From Ricinus communis (Eukaryota > Streptophyta > Magnoliopsida > Malpighiales > Euphorbiaceae), in contig NC_063265.1 of the NCBI RefSeq assembly GCF_019578655.1, positions 6,048,501-6,112,500 of the forward strand: a DNA stretch of 64,000 nucleotides, read 5' to 3'. Both the position numbers and the translations under genes were made by a program. Each line of letters begins with the position of its first letter. Position 1 is the stretch's first letter. The notes below the pieces were generated by a model. It was not told the origin of the DNA. It ran no database searches and saw nothing but the letters and a program-made list of their open reading frames with translations. Below are positions 11,776-25,200 of this stretch, one piece after another.

Positions 11776-13920
11776 GGTGGCGCTTTGCTTCAAGGTAAGG
11801 AAACTATGCTGTTGTTTCGAGATTGTTACTTTTTTCTTTTTGTGGGTTCGAATATGGACATTCAATTGAATAATTCTTGGTTCGTGATGTATTTCTTTTT
11901 CCATATGATCTGCATAAGTTTTACATGTGCATCTCTAAATTTTCTATTTTTGGTAGTCTATGCGCTAAATTAATTGATTTTGCGGGGTGTTGAATGGATA
12001 GATTTTGCTTGTTTCGCCCTTTGACAGCGATTTATATGGTCCAAGAAGGTTGAGATGTCAATGTCAAGCATATGCTCCTTGTGTTTCTCTGGCTTTAGGA
12101 TGAGTCTTATCAGAGTCTTTTGACAACTCCTTTATGTAAATTGTGAACTGGACCAACCTAAATTGTATAGTCTTTTTAAATTCGACTAACTTCTATCTAG
12201 AAAATGTAACTATATAATATTTTTAAGTTGTACAGAACACAAATGTTCGGTTTTCTGGTCTGCTTAATTAAATTACAAGTATTATTTCAGTTTATTTTAA
12301 ATCAGAATGGCTTGGTTTTAAAAGAAAAGACTTTGATTGGAACCAGAACATGCACATCCCTATTTAAAGAAGGCAGGCGGTGAAGACCATAAGATGTTTA
12401 GAATGTATCTGGAGTTGTAGAACCAGTCAAATTGGAAAAACGTACTTACAAGAGGAGTAAACCTCATTCAATGGTTGTATTGTTTGGTTACTAAGTTAAT
12501 ACCTTTGCTGTTGTGTTCATTCTGAATCAGCACACTTGGTATAACTTTCAATTGCATTAGTCTTCTGATTCCTTCCCTTTCCACATCTGTCCTTTTCTTC
12601 TTTATTTTTGTACGACTTTGAAGTTATGATTGAAAGCTCCTTGTCACACTGCCTTGTGATGGGCTGAATGTCGGGATGTCTGAATGTCAGCATGACTATG
12701 AAACTCCATTTCAGCGACTTAAATATATTTATCTGTAGGAGTAATTTCTTATAAAACTTAACCATCCAATTGTTTAATATGGTGTTAGTCTGTTTTGAGT
12801 ACTGAAATTGTGCTTTCTTTTGTATAGAGCTATTGTTGTTGCTTGAATTGTTAGTTGTGACCTCATTTTGTTCTCAAAACTCATGTCCTTGTGCCAATAC
12901 TTTATTTTGGCATTTAAATACGTGTATATAAAAGAAGCATTAGACATGATAGGTTCAGAGCCCATAACAGGGCAATTTAATTATCTACGTAATGCTAATG
13001 GTCTAAATTGAAGTTTGATTGCTGGCTGTTTAGTGATGAGGGAAGATCTGAGGCAACCATGAGCTTAATTTATTTAAGCATGGAGGAGCTTAATTTATAA
13101 AAGAATGGTCGATTGCTATATTTATGTAATAATTTAAGTTGTAAGAGTTTGTGGTTGTTTTGAAGTTTCCTGTTTTCCATGGCTATATATTTGTCTATGG
13201 CCTAAAAACTCGCAGCAATGCTGAAACTTCGTGTTTTATGCGAGTATGGGTGCCTATGGAGATAGCATCCAGAAGTTTCTTTAGGTATCACAAAAATGAG
13301 AGTTACTCCCTCCCTTGTGGCCTAGTGCGTTTTCTTTTCTTTTTCTCCATCCCGAAAGGACTATATTTTTATCACCATTTTCATGCTTTATCCATTCTCA
13401 ATATTCTTAGATGCAACCAATATAATCAGATATGCTTTTAAGTACTGATTTTTGGTTACATACAGTGGAAAACATCCCTGATTGTGGCTGATTATATTGT
13501 CACAGGACTTCCTCTGTCATGCAGCTCATGCTCCAGTTTCCAAATTATCAGTGCAATCCACAAGTACTGGAACTTCTCTGTGTATGATAATAGTCAAGTT
13601 GGGGGATTTCTGCTTTCTCATGTGATCTGATAATCGAACTCCATATAGACAACGATCTTAAAATTGTCATGGCTTTTTCTTTGTAAGATTCATAGTATAA
13701 GCTGACCTTTCAGGTCTAAAGGTTGATGTTTTAATGTTGACAGCAGTTCTTTTTAAGCAGCCTATTGTTTAATTAGAATATTATGTTTGTTAAGCACTAG
13801 ACCGTTATTTGGGCAAACAATAGAAATATACTGATGTTCTTGCTATCCTGACCTAAACTGTACTGTTCCAGTCAAATATACTGATGAACACAAACTCGGA
13901 TCACAGAAATTATTAGCACA
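11776..13920. other. intergenic region between PDX1 and STR10
   Basis: The first part is the PDX1 3' UTR; the last part is downstream of the minus-strand rhodanese gene, so the two genes converge here. Open frames at 12517-12965 (minus) and 13151-13441 (plus) have no family signature or splice support. I see no gene. Confidence 0.6.
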
Positions 13921-14673
13921 TTAATTGCTTTTGTCCACTGCTTGTAACAGAATTAGCAATTTAAGGAAATAGTAAGATACACCCCCTATAGTTGCATACT
14001 GCAATTTTTCTGGTCCTTCGACAACTGGGAAATCATCATCTCCAGAACGATTGAATCCACCAGCCAACCATCCAAGGTTCTTGTATCCTCCTTCGTACAA
14101 CTTGAAAGCTGCCATCATCGACCTGGCACATTATACCAAAACAAAGAAAGCAAGTTAGTCTCACAGGTTCAAGATACAACAGAGAAAAACATTGTTCTAT
14201 TCTTACCTAAGCCCTTCACCGCAAGCCACAAGAATTTTGGCGTCCTTATTGGGAATAGATGTCTCCACCAACCGTAGAAAATCAGGATTTATCATGGTGA
14301 AGTTCTGGCCAGTCCATAGTCCAATGTAGCCAAAGTGAACCCACTTCTTCAAAAGAGTTAAGGGGCTATTATCCATGTCCTGGACAAAGAGTGGCACGTG
14401 CAGGGACCCTGCAACTCTTGCCTTCTCCCTCTCCCAAACTGGTCTGATGTCAAGGAGCACAAAGCCCTCTGAGCTCATGGCAGTGGCTGCATCCTTAGGC
14501 ACTATGGGCTTAATAGCACCAGATTGTATAAGCTGCTGGGCATTGGATGCTGCCCTCACTTGAAATTTTACTCGTCTCTGAGGAGCGGGAGCGAAGATGA
14601 GTGGCTTGGGTTGTTTCTGATGCTTCAAAGAGTGTGTGTGGAGGAGGTGGTTTAGTTGAATTGCCATTGCCAT
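13921..14673 (-). CDS. STR10: chloroplast rhodanese-like domain protein, STR10 type
   Basis: Two exons on the minus strand, 14207-14673 and 13921-14122, joined with an AG|G Arg codon, give 222 residues. Residues 1 to about 42 are rich in Ser, Lys, Arg, Gln and His and poor in acidic residues, as in a plastid transit peptide (VRAASN at the probable cleavage zone). A single rhodanese domain follows: LLDIRPVWE near 73-81 and the active loop CGEGLRS near 151-157, with the catalytic Cys present. A hydrophobic segment near the C terminus (YYFLKLLILLQAV) could touch the membrane. The closest family I recall is Arabidopsis STR10 (At3g08920). Substrate unknown; sulfurtransferase or phosphate-type chemistry is possible. 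It is divergent from ESP4 across a 1.5-kb spacer. Confidence 0.88.
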
Positions 14674-15650
14674 TGATCTTTTTCTTTTCTCTTATCTTGA
14701 ATCTGATTCCTGATATAACTTACTTTTGTCTACGTGACAATTAGCTATTTGTAGTTTAGCCCTTAACTTCCTTTGGTTCACATTTTTCCCCTGGTTTTGA
14801 AAATATTTTGCAGGGTCATCCTTCTTGCTTCATGAAAATTGAATACTGCGTTATGTCTGAACATTTTTTTTAGAAAATTAATCCAATTGTATCAGATAAA
14901 TTTTTTGCAATGGATAAAAAAAATAAATAAAAAGTGGTATAACTTAATATTACTTTTATATTTTTATATTACAACAATTTATAGAAATGTAGAATAAAAC
15001 TTTACTTTTAATAAAACTAAAAAGAGGTATAAAGGAAGTCAGCAGTAATCTCAAATGATGGAAGGTTGATCATTTTAAAGGGCAATGCTACTCAATATAA
15101 CAATTTCATTATCAATTTATTCTAAAGTGTCTTATTTGTCATTTTTAAAATTATACTATTTAAAACAACAATCCGCTCCCAATGCTAAAAAGAAATTTAC
15201 ATTACTTGTGCAAACGACGGTGATGGCCAGCAATGCTACAAGTCGTTTGGAGTTCATTTTTTATGTCAGAAGAGGAATATTCAATTGTATTAAATGATGT
15301 ATTCAGACCCTTTGATCCAATATGAATTCTTAGCTCTAGTGTATCACTTGTCTTCTTGTAACTGGTAGTTGTTTAAGGTATCTCATTTCTAAAGCAATAT
15401 AAGTAGAATGCTTAACTAAGTTTTTCACTGCTTTAAATGAAATGCACCAATTAATGGGTAAAAGATCGCCTCAGTTTCTTAGAAAGATAAAAGCCTTAAA
15501 AGTGAAAATTAATTCAGCTAGTTATGGCATTGAAAATATTTGAAATCTAATTCAAATACTAAAAGCGTTTATTTTTAAAACATGTATACTTTTCTACATT
15601 AATTAAATTATATTTTTCTTTACGGTGAATATAAAATAACAGCTTATCTT

Positions 15651-15672
15651 TATTATTATTATTATTATTATT
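15651..15672. repeat. (ATT)n microsatellite
   Basis: About seven ATT triplets in a row in the STR10/ESP4 spacer. Confidence 0.9.
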
Positions 15673-16105
15673 CAGAACTCATTAAATTAAAAAAATTATA
15701 GCAATAGAGAGTACAAAATTTTTGAGCTTGAGGAGACAAACCTCACACAAAAAGGCCCTTGCTATAATTGCTCTCAATAAAACGGTTTTTTGAATTTCAA
15801 CATCTTATATATATAAGAAAAGAATATTAATCTAGCAAATTATAATTTATTTTAAGTACAAATAAAATACCTTAATTTTCTTTTAAGTGACAAAAAAGTT
15901 TATTTTTAAATAAAACCTTATTTTCAAATCATTTCTTTCTAGCGAAATTATTACTTCTATAAGCAATATTTGAAGGGCCAAATTAACATTCTGTGCTTAG
16001 GGGATGGCGCTGCACAGAAATGCTCGTGTCCTTATTTTTGCTCCCGCTGTTTTAACAGCCTTGTGCATTTCAACTATCAACGACCAAACCAGCTATTAAA
16101 AAGAA

Positions 16106-16114
16106 AAACCCTAA
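16106..16114 (+). promoter_or_regulatory. telo-box-like motif in the ESP4 leader
   Basis: AAACCCTAA occurs about 110 bp before the ESP4 ATG, and the inverse TTAGGGTTT occurs at about 16210, right before the ATG. This interstitial telomere-like motif is common in leaders of plant housekeeping and RNA-related genes. Function here is inferred. Confidence 0.45.
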
Positions 16115-16221
16115 AATCAATTTTCAAAAGTTCCTCTCTTCCCTCTCTTAAACAAGTGAAGATATTTTATTAATTGCTCTTATGATTCCAATTCTTTAGC
16201 ATCAACATTTAGGGTTTCGGA

Positions 16222-19200
16222 ATGGTAGGAAAGATGATGAAATCAAGTTCGAGAGATAGGCTTGCGAGCCTTATCAATTGTGCAATGGACATTCCTACAA
16301 AGCTCGAAATTTTACGTCAACTGAAAGAAAATTTGCTTCAAGAAACCGATGCCGCTTCTCTCTCTGATTTTCTTCCTCGCCTATTAGAGTTGCAGTCTGA
16401 TGAATACTCTCCTGTTCGTAAATGTGTCACGGAGTATTATTCTATTCGATTCTGATATATTCCCATAGTTTTTTCTAATAGAAAAAAAAGAAAAGAAATG
16501 GTTTGTTGTTTTCGGTTTTATTTATTTATTTGTATTGTGTTATTGTATGCAGGATGATTGGAGATATTGGACTGAAGCACTTGGAATTTGTGCCTGAAAT
16601 TGTTAATGTTTTAATTAATGTTTTGGAGGACCGTGCTCCTGCTGTTGCTAGACAAGCTATTACTTGTGGAATTAATCTTTTTAGGTCTACTCTTCAAAAA
16701 ATTGCCATTAAGGTAGTCTCTTTTTGTTAATTTTTTTAAAGTGTTTGGAAAGTCTATAAATGTAAGAATTTAACTCAATTCAATTTTATTTAGGAATGAA
16801 ACTATTGAAACAAATAACCGAGAATTCAATTGAAATCATGCCCATAATTCTTTCGGTCCAAATTTATAAAATAAGCATGAATACACAATTGTGTGGTTTT
16901 CTTTGTTAACTAATACACATTGACATTCATGTTTCTCCTTCCATTTTTTTCCTTTTCTTTTCTTGCAACATTTTAGGGCCTTTACACCAGTGAGTTGGAT
17001 GATGTGCTTAAGTTGTCATGGTCATCAATGTTAGAGTTCAAGGAAAAAATATACTCCGTAGCTTTTCAGGTAAAAATGAATATTCTTATGATAACATACT
17101 GCAGGAGTTGCTACTTTATCTGTATTACTTATTTACTGTGATAACATGTCCACAAGCCTGTAAGTGGTGGGGTAAGATTGCTGGCGCTGAAGTTTGTTGA
17201 AGCAGTCATTCTTCTTTATACACCTGATCCCACTGGCCTTCCAGAACCTCCAACTAATGAAGGTAAATTATTTCTAGCCTTTCCCTTTAGGCTGAAGGCA
17301 GCATTAAGCTCAAAAGATATTAATGAATACTCAATTCCACTAGAATTTAGATGGGTTAGATGTGCTTACGTAGCATCCTCACACTATTTTTGTAGGAGAA
17401 CATCAGGATTTTAATATATCATGGTTCCGCGGGAGCCATCCTGTATTAAATATTGGAGATTTGTCAATTGAGGCCAGTAAAAGATTGGGTTTGTTGCTTG
17501 ATCAGCTCAGGTTCCCGACAGTAAAGTCTCTGAACAACTTGGTTATTATTGTTCTTATTAATAGGTGGGGGCTAACTCTGGTTATATGGATTTGCATTTC
17601 ATATTATGGCATTTTCCGTGGGAAGCATTGTTAGTTAATAATATGGATATTTGTCAATTCATACTTTGAACAGTACACTCATTTCTGAAATTTCTTTCCA
17701 GTCTTGCCACTATTGCAAAGAAAAGACCTCCATATTATGGACGGATCCTGCCAGTTTTACTTGGTTTGGGTCCCTCAGGCTCTGGGATCGAAGTTATGCA
17801 TGCTCCCGGTTCAAATCATGCTTTGGAAAATGCCTTCCTCACCTGCTTGAAATGCACTCATCCTGGTGCTGCACCGGTATGCAATAGATTATAAGTGCAT
17901 TTGCATTAACAAATGGCCTTATATTTTCTTAATATTTGATAGCCACCGTTTTTTGTTTTATTGTTGATTTGTGTTGGGCATGTATATATATCAGTTTCAA
18001 TCTCTTATTCATTATGATAGGTTTGTGTAAGAGGCTTTATTCCATGAATGGCTTCTTTTGTCAACATGTAATCACTAAAGTTCTCTATGCCTTTTCTTAT
18101 CTTATCTACTTTATTTATATGTACTGTTTTCTAAGAGTGCTCCTTTTTTTTGTTATCTTTGTTATATTGATGCCCAGTTTAAACTTTAGCAGTCTTGAGA
18201 ATCATAGTTATGCTGATATTTTGTTAGGGAGAGTTGCAAAGCTGGAGAAGTCAAAATTATGTGGAATTTTTTATTCTAAATGGCATAGTTGAATGGGGGA
18301 AGTTTATGGGTTTAATATTTATCATTGATATAAATCCGATGTTTCTTGGAGAGTTCATGAATATGGTACATACTACAGTAGGGATTTTGCTATCCCCTGG
18401 AATAATTTTGTTGTGTGTTGGATCTACTGAATTAGTTCTTAGTACAGTTCACAAGTGTGCTTGTGTTTAGCAGTTTAGTTTACATTACTAATTGGTAATT
18501 GGATTTTTGTTTCTGAAGTGGCGAGATCGTTTAATTGGTGCCCTAAGAGAGATGAAAGCAGGAGGGGTGACAGATGAGGTCCTATGCTTGAAGGAGGGGG
18601 AAGAAGTCTCAAGAGCTGCTATGGTGCTTGTTTTGTACATTCGTATGATGCATTTATATTAATTTCTAGGTTTGAAACTTGCATATTTTCACAGCTTATT
18701 GTCTAATGTTAAACATTTACAGGATGAGAAAAACAGAACTGAAGCATTTGATGGTATACATAGTAAATTTGGAAGAAAACGATCTGGAGCAGAGGACAGT
18801 ATTGAGTTGGCTGAAGACAATGAGATGTCTGGAAAGCGTGCCAAACCAATGCCTAGCGTTTCAGATGAATCGACTCAAGAGTTGAATACAAATATTACAG
18901 TGTCTCAGGATAACATTCCATCAGATGAATCTACTGTTAACAGAGGAGATGATGATACTGGACCTGTACAGCAACTGGTTGCAATGTTTGGAGCCTTGGT
19001 TGCTCAAGGTGAAAAGGCTGTTGGCTCTTTGGAGATTCTTATTTCAAGTATCTCTGCTGACTTGTTAGCTGAAGTGGTGATGGCTAACATGCGCTACCTT
19101 CCTGCTAGTCATTTGCAAGCTGATGGAGGCGATGAATTGCTTCTGAACATGACTGTGGTTGGCAGTAATACTGAAGCCAAGTATCCATCATCATTTTTAA

Positions 19201-22200
19201 TGAATGTACTCACACTTTCCACTTCTTTCCCTCAAATAGCTTCCCGTCTTAATACTCACCGGTCAGCAGCCAATGACATAGAGGTATTTTACTCTTTTTT
19301 TCCTATCTCAGCAATTTTTTGGCATCTAATCTTGATGAACTCTAGTTGCCTATCCTTTATTGACTTATTTTGTTCTTTATCTTTTTTCTTTTACTGCCAA
19401 GAAATATAAGTTGCACTGTTCAGTTGAGATTGCTATTCTAAGTTCTTTAAATTTATTAAAGCAGCAGACATTACAAGGACAGGAAGAACTTCATGTTGCT
19501 CCTATGGTTGATAATGCTGTTGTATATGCTGGAATTGGTCGAGCTGAAAATGAAATGTTACCTTCTGGTTTAGCGGCTCCTTCAAATGTGATTTCATCTG
19601 GAATGGTTATTGATGTTCCATCTGATATCCAAGGTGTTGGGGATATAGAGAGTGAGATACCTGGTCTAGACTCTTCTGCTTGTAATGATGGGTTTTCTAG
19701 AACTGTGGTTGCTTCTTCATTAGTCTCTACTGATCTAGAGGATGCCAATCAAGACCAAGTTACTAGTTTGGATGGAAGTTCAAATATGGATTTACATCCG
19801 GCAATGTCGACAGATAGGTCAGAGGAACTTAGTCCAAAAGCAGCAGTTACAGATTGTAGCAGCCTGTTCTCTTCGGCAGCAGCTTCTGTGGGTTTACCTA
19901 GTACTTTTATCCTTCCTAAGATGTCAGCACCTGTTGTAGATCTTGAAGAAGCACAGAAGGATCAACTGCAAAACTTGGCTTTTAAGCACATTGTTGAGGC
20001 ATATAAGCAAATAGCAATTTCGGGAGGTTCACAAGTCCGCTTTTCCTTACTTGCCTATTTAGGAGTTGAGGTAGAAACTTCTCCCATCCCAAATCCTAGT
20101 TTCGATGACATAGCAATGTGGAAGTGTTAAAATTCATCTTTAACTGTTATCCAATTTCTTTTTTCGTTCTCTATCTTCTTTATATGCAGATAAAAATATG
20201 CAGTAATTATCTCTTCTGCGATCTATGTAACCTAGTAATGTAAATGTTATTTATCCACATTACTTCAACTTCATGATATTTTTGTCTTGTTTGTGATGTA
20301 ACATAAGTCATGGCCTCAGTTTATGTACTTGGCATTAGTTGTCTAAGTGACGATTCATATTATATATGCTGATACTTAATTTTAAGATGTTAATGGATTT
20401 TACACTTCTTGTAGTTTCCCTCAGAGTTAGATCCATGGAAACTTCTTCAGGAGCATATATTGTCAGATTATGTGAACCATGAGGTAAATGGATATTCTAT
20501 TTAGTTGGTTAGGCATTTCTTTGTTTTGTTGAATGGATGTTGAGTATCGTGATCATGAGTTTTGAACTGGATACTGAAACCTGCTTGCCCTGGATGGTCC
20601 TTGTATTCCTGTTCTTCTCTGTGATATGTTTGCGTGTGTATCCACTCATTGGCGTCTCTCTGCATGTTCGTGCACATTTATACACACTGGTTCACAGTGT
20701 GAGGTGATTAGTTTCGGCCTTGATTTTGAACTGCATCATGAACCCCTTGGTGTTTCTCTGCACATTCGCACACATTTATAGACACTGGTTCACAGTGGGA
20801 GGGGATTAGGTCTGGCCTTGATTTTGGACTGTATATGTGTTGGGACTCAAAATGTTTGATAGAGAGCTGCTGGCAATAGATTTGCAATGAATTTTCTACC
20901 ATGTGGTTGGAGGTTTGGATTTATAGTTCCTAACTTCCATGATGTTCATTATGTCGTGAGAAGTGCTCTGTAACATAACCAGTGGCCATCAACATGAAAA
21001 TGTATTAAGGTCTCAGACATTCACTTTTAGGGTTCTAATTACACTAGCACTTGTCTGAGATTGGGGCATTTGCACTTCTCATATCCTGCTATATCATATC
21101 CTGTATACTTATGTGGTCTTGCTATGTAGTGGTGGTTCCTAGTAAAGACTTTTCTGTTACTTTTATTTTTATTATTTCCTTTATGAGATTCTTGTAGCAT
21201 CTGACAATCCCTGGCTGTCTTCAGGGACACGAGTTGACATTGCGTGTCCTCTACAGGTTATTTGGTGAGGTAGAAGAGGAACGCGACTTTTTTTCTTCTA
21301 CAACTGCTGCTTCTGTGTATGAGATGTTCCTTCTTGCAGTGGTTCGCATTACTCCATTACATCATTTATCTCATTCATTCACAAGGAATATAATTATTAA
21401 AAAAGATAAATATTTTTGAATGCAGGCTGAAACACTTAGAGACTCTTTTCCTCCTTCAGACAAATCTTTAAGTAGATTGCTTGGTGAAGCTCCTTATTTG
21501 CCAAAGTCAGTTTTAAATTTACTGGAGTCCTTGTGTTCTCCTGAAAATGGTGATAAAGCTGAGAAGGATTTTCAAAGTGGGGATCGCGTCACTCAAGGTC
21601 TCAGTACTGTTTGGAGCCTCATTTTGCTGAGGCCTCCTATTCGAGAAGTCTGCTTGAAAATTGCTTTGCAGGTTTGTTTCTTATTTATGGATTTCATTTT
21701 ACTGAGAATGGTATCTGCTTGCAAATTGCTTTGTTTGCAATAGTTTCAGTGCTTCTGTTTCTGTGTGTTATTTACATGATTATTAAATCAATTTATATCT
21801 AATGCCAAAGATTGGCTTGGTCAGCAAATGAGTTGATTCTCACATTATTGGTCATAGCTCAATCTTGGGTTCAAGCCATGAGGATTTGGCTTGCAAAAAA
21901 CCCGGTTCACTAGTTCTAGTATGGTTCGCTTGCTTTTGACCATTGTCATTGGGTGCTATTTTCATCCTAAATTTTTTTACATAATTTCTAGTTAGTAGGT
22001 TTGGTTAATATTATGGCTTAGTAAATTTAGAAAGATAACAAAATTTGATTTGGTGAAACTGAAAGCTAATTTGCTATAACATGTAGCTCCATTAGACTGC
22101 TGAATTAAACATTAATGAGTTTGTCAAATCTAATTCACATTTACTTGTAATTTGTAAAATTAAATGAACATCTGACAAATGCTAGGGTCATTTACTAAAT

Positions 22201-25200
22201 GAATCAAACACAGTAATGGGTGATTTGGCTGGAATATGTTTGTGCACAGAGCGATGCAGTTCGTTTATAGCTTGTTTTTTGTTCGTTTAATTATTTCTGT
22301 TAGGTTAGAAGTTGAACTGTTACCAATTTTATGCTGTTATGATCCAGCTGTTAAGATATAGATTTGATCAGAATTGGTTAAGGTTGTTGGGAAATCTTCA
22401 CATTAGTAGGTCATATCCAAAAATGTTTTGGAGATGTTAGCTTTGAGAGATAGGCATGCGAACAACCTAGTAAAAAAAGAAAAGCTACAAGAAGAAGAGA
22501 TGGAACTTGAGCTTCGCATTGACCAAGAGTCTTTGAGGGGGTGCTGCTGCCTTTACACAAGGAGGAGGCAGCCCCTTGTTTTATCTATTGGGAAATACGT
22601 CCCTTGGTCTTGACCAGGCGGGCACCTGCTGAGAATTGGTGGTTTTATTTCTCTATGTATTTTGTGTAATAAATTTGAATCAAATACTAACAGTTCAAGT
22701 AATTAAAAGTTTTCACGGCCTAAGCTCTGTTACAAGCTGAGCTGTGCTTTGATGCATAAAGTGGCTCAATTTGAGCTTCAGCTAAAACCCATTTTTAAAG
22801 TAGACGCTGCAGAACTGGGGGGTGTTGGGGAGTGAGAGAAGGGGAGGGAAGGTTGGAAGAGTTATCTTTTATTGATTTATATTATTTCATAGTAGTTTAA
22901 GTTGAACCTTTCCTCTTTTAACTTTCATTTTCTTTTACCCCTAAAAGAGTGCAGTTCATAATTTGGAGGAAGTGCGTATGAAGGCCATTCGTCTGGTACC
23001 TACACTCAACTTGCTATTGAATGAACAAATTAGCAGCATTATATAATTCTTCTTACCATTCTGGGCGTTTTCATGTTACAGGTTGCAAACAAGCTTTATC
23101 CTATCTCATCCATTGCTCAACAAATAGAAGATTTTGCCAAGGAAAAGTTACTCTCTATCGTAAATAGTGACACTAAAGAAATTATTGATTCGGAACGATT
23201 AGACGTTGAGTCACAGAAGGTAGTATTAATTCATATTAGAAGTGAATTTTCATTTCTGATTTATCCTATCATGTATTTTCTGGAACTGAATCCTGTTTCT
23301 ATGAACTGGAAAGAACCATGTAGGTCTTACATCTTTTTTTATCATTGATGAACCATTACTTTGTTGAACAAGCTACTTTGAACAACTATGTATACTTCTC
23401 TTGTCTCTGCCAAACCCAAAGTAATATTTTTCCTTATTTCTAAAAGATAATTTGTGAACTGAACTAACTTGATATCATATTCTTTTGCCAGTCCTATGGT
23501 GTTCATGGCCTTTTATCTTATCCTTGTATCGAATTTGAACTGCCTTCCTTTTTCCTGTTTTTTTATAAAATTTGTCCATCATTCAAATTTGAATAGAACT
23601 TCTATTGTCATCATTGTGACATAAATTCTTCATGCTGCTTCTTGTCTTAAGTGATTACTCCAAATTTCGTCATTTTTACTCTCTATCAGGACAGGTGATT
23701 TATTCTTTCTTTTTGTCCTAAAAGGGATGCCCACTTGTCTAATTCTTATGAATTATGAAATGGCCCCTCTCTCTCTATAAATCATCCTTTCTTTTCTTTT
23801 GTTTTTGTTTTTGTTTTTAAGTTTAGATACTTGTATGGCACTACATTCAAGTTAATTGTTTTAGGAAAAGTGGCAACCCGACTGTTATACAGTTGGTTCA
23901 CTTGTTAGGAAAAAGAAAAGTGCTGTATCATTTTGCTTTCCTCTTAGACATTACATTGCTCAGATTTATTAAATTTAATTTTAACAGGATTTCAACTTGG
24001 AAAAACTGTCAAATGATAATCAGTCAGCAAGTGCCGCCAGTAAAGACATCTCCTCTGACTCTCATCAATCATGCACATCTCAAAGCATGTCGTCTCTCTC
24101 AATCTCTGAGGCTCAGCAGTGCATGTCACTATATTTTGCCTTGTGCACAAAGGTAAAAACTTTCTTATTCCTAGTGGCTAGTCACAAGCAGTTGAAGCTT
24201 TTGCCACCTTATACATGCTTAAACATAATTGTGCAATCTATTTATCTCTGATGTTTCTTTAGATTGACAGTTAACTTGTCTAATCTGATTTACAGAAGCA
24301 CTCCCTATTTCGCCAAATTTTTGCTGTTTATAATGGTGCGTCAAAGGAAGTTAAGCAGGTATGGTAGAGAATATTCTATCCGTTTCTATTCTACTTTTAG
24401 CTTCATCTACTTAGCAAATGTCTGGTGCAGGCAGTTCATCGCCATATTCCCATACTAGTTCGTACTATGGGCTCATCACCTGAACTACTTGAAATAATCT
24501 CAGACCCTCCAAGTGGAAGTGAGAATCTTCTGATGCAGGTACTGTAACTGATCAATCATGCGTTGCACCCAACACCTCTAAAGTTATAAGATTAACCGTT
24601 ATCTTTTTTTCCCTTTTAACATTTTCCTGTCGTATTTATTAGGTTTTACAAACACTGACAGATGGGATAGTTCCTTCCAAAGAATTATTATTCACAATTA
24701 GAAAGTTGTATGATGCAAAAGTAAAGGTACGGAAGTTTGTTTTCTAAGAGGTAAAGAGGATGGTATCAACTAATGTATTCACTTTTGATTTGTTTCAGGA
24801 TATAGAGATTTTAATCCCAGTATTGCCCTTTCTACCGAGAGATGAGGTTTTCTCCTATTCATAGTTTTTATACAAATGTTACCCCTCACATTATTTTCAT
24901 ATTTTGCCTGCATTTATATCTTTCTACTTACTAGCTTTTTCTCCACGTGCGTTGCATGTTATTAGAATTATTAAACACGTGATTCAATTCACTTTTCCAA
25001 TTTTATATGTATAAAACTGAAGAGAAATAAAAAAATTGTATGAAATATTAAACAATTAAAAATTAAAAAAGTTATAGTAAATATAAATAATTTTTTAATA
25101 AACATGATTCTTTTATTAATAAATAAGAGGAAGAATGTCTATAATAATATGATGAAAAGATTAAACTTATAAACTAAGCATGAGTTACACAAGCTCAATT

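Larger units (their letters stand above)
14674..16221. other. divergent intergenic region STR10 / ESP4
   Basis: It holds the leaders and promoters of both genes. It is AT-rich in the middle, with an (ATT)n run at 15651-15672. Nothing coding is supported; the open frames at 15085-15297 and 15970-16173 lack family signal, and the latter lies in the probable ESP4 leader. Confidence 0.6.

Noticed and set aside
11840..11860. T-arm-like phrase GGGTTCGAAT suggesting a tRNA
   Set aside because: No acceptor stem, D arm or anticodon arm at the right spacing on either strand; it is part of the PDX1 3' UTR.
10872..11904. Three minus-strand open frames opposite PDX1
   Set aside because: Antisense shadows of a strongly conserved coding frame.
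22428..22613. Glu/Lys-rich open frame in ESP4 intron 12 as an extra exon
   Set aside because: Flanking exons 12 and 13 already join in frame as in Arabidopsis; the segment lacks a fitting acceptor/donor pair and has no family match.
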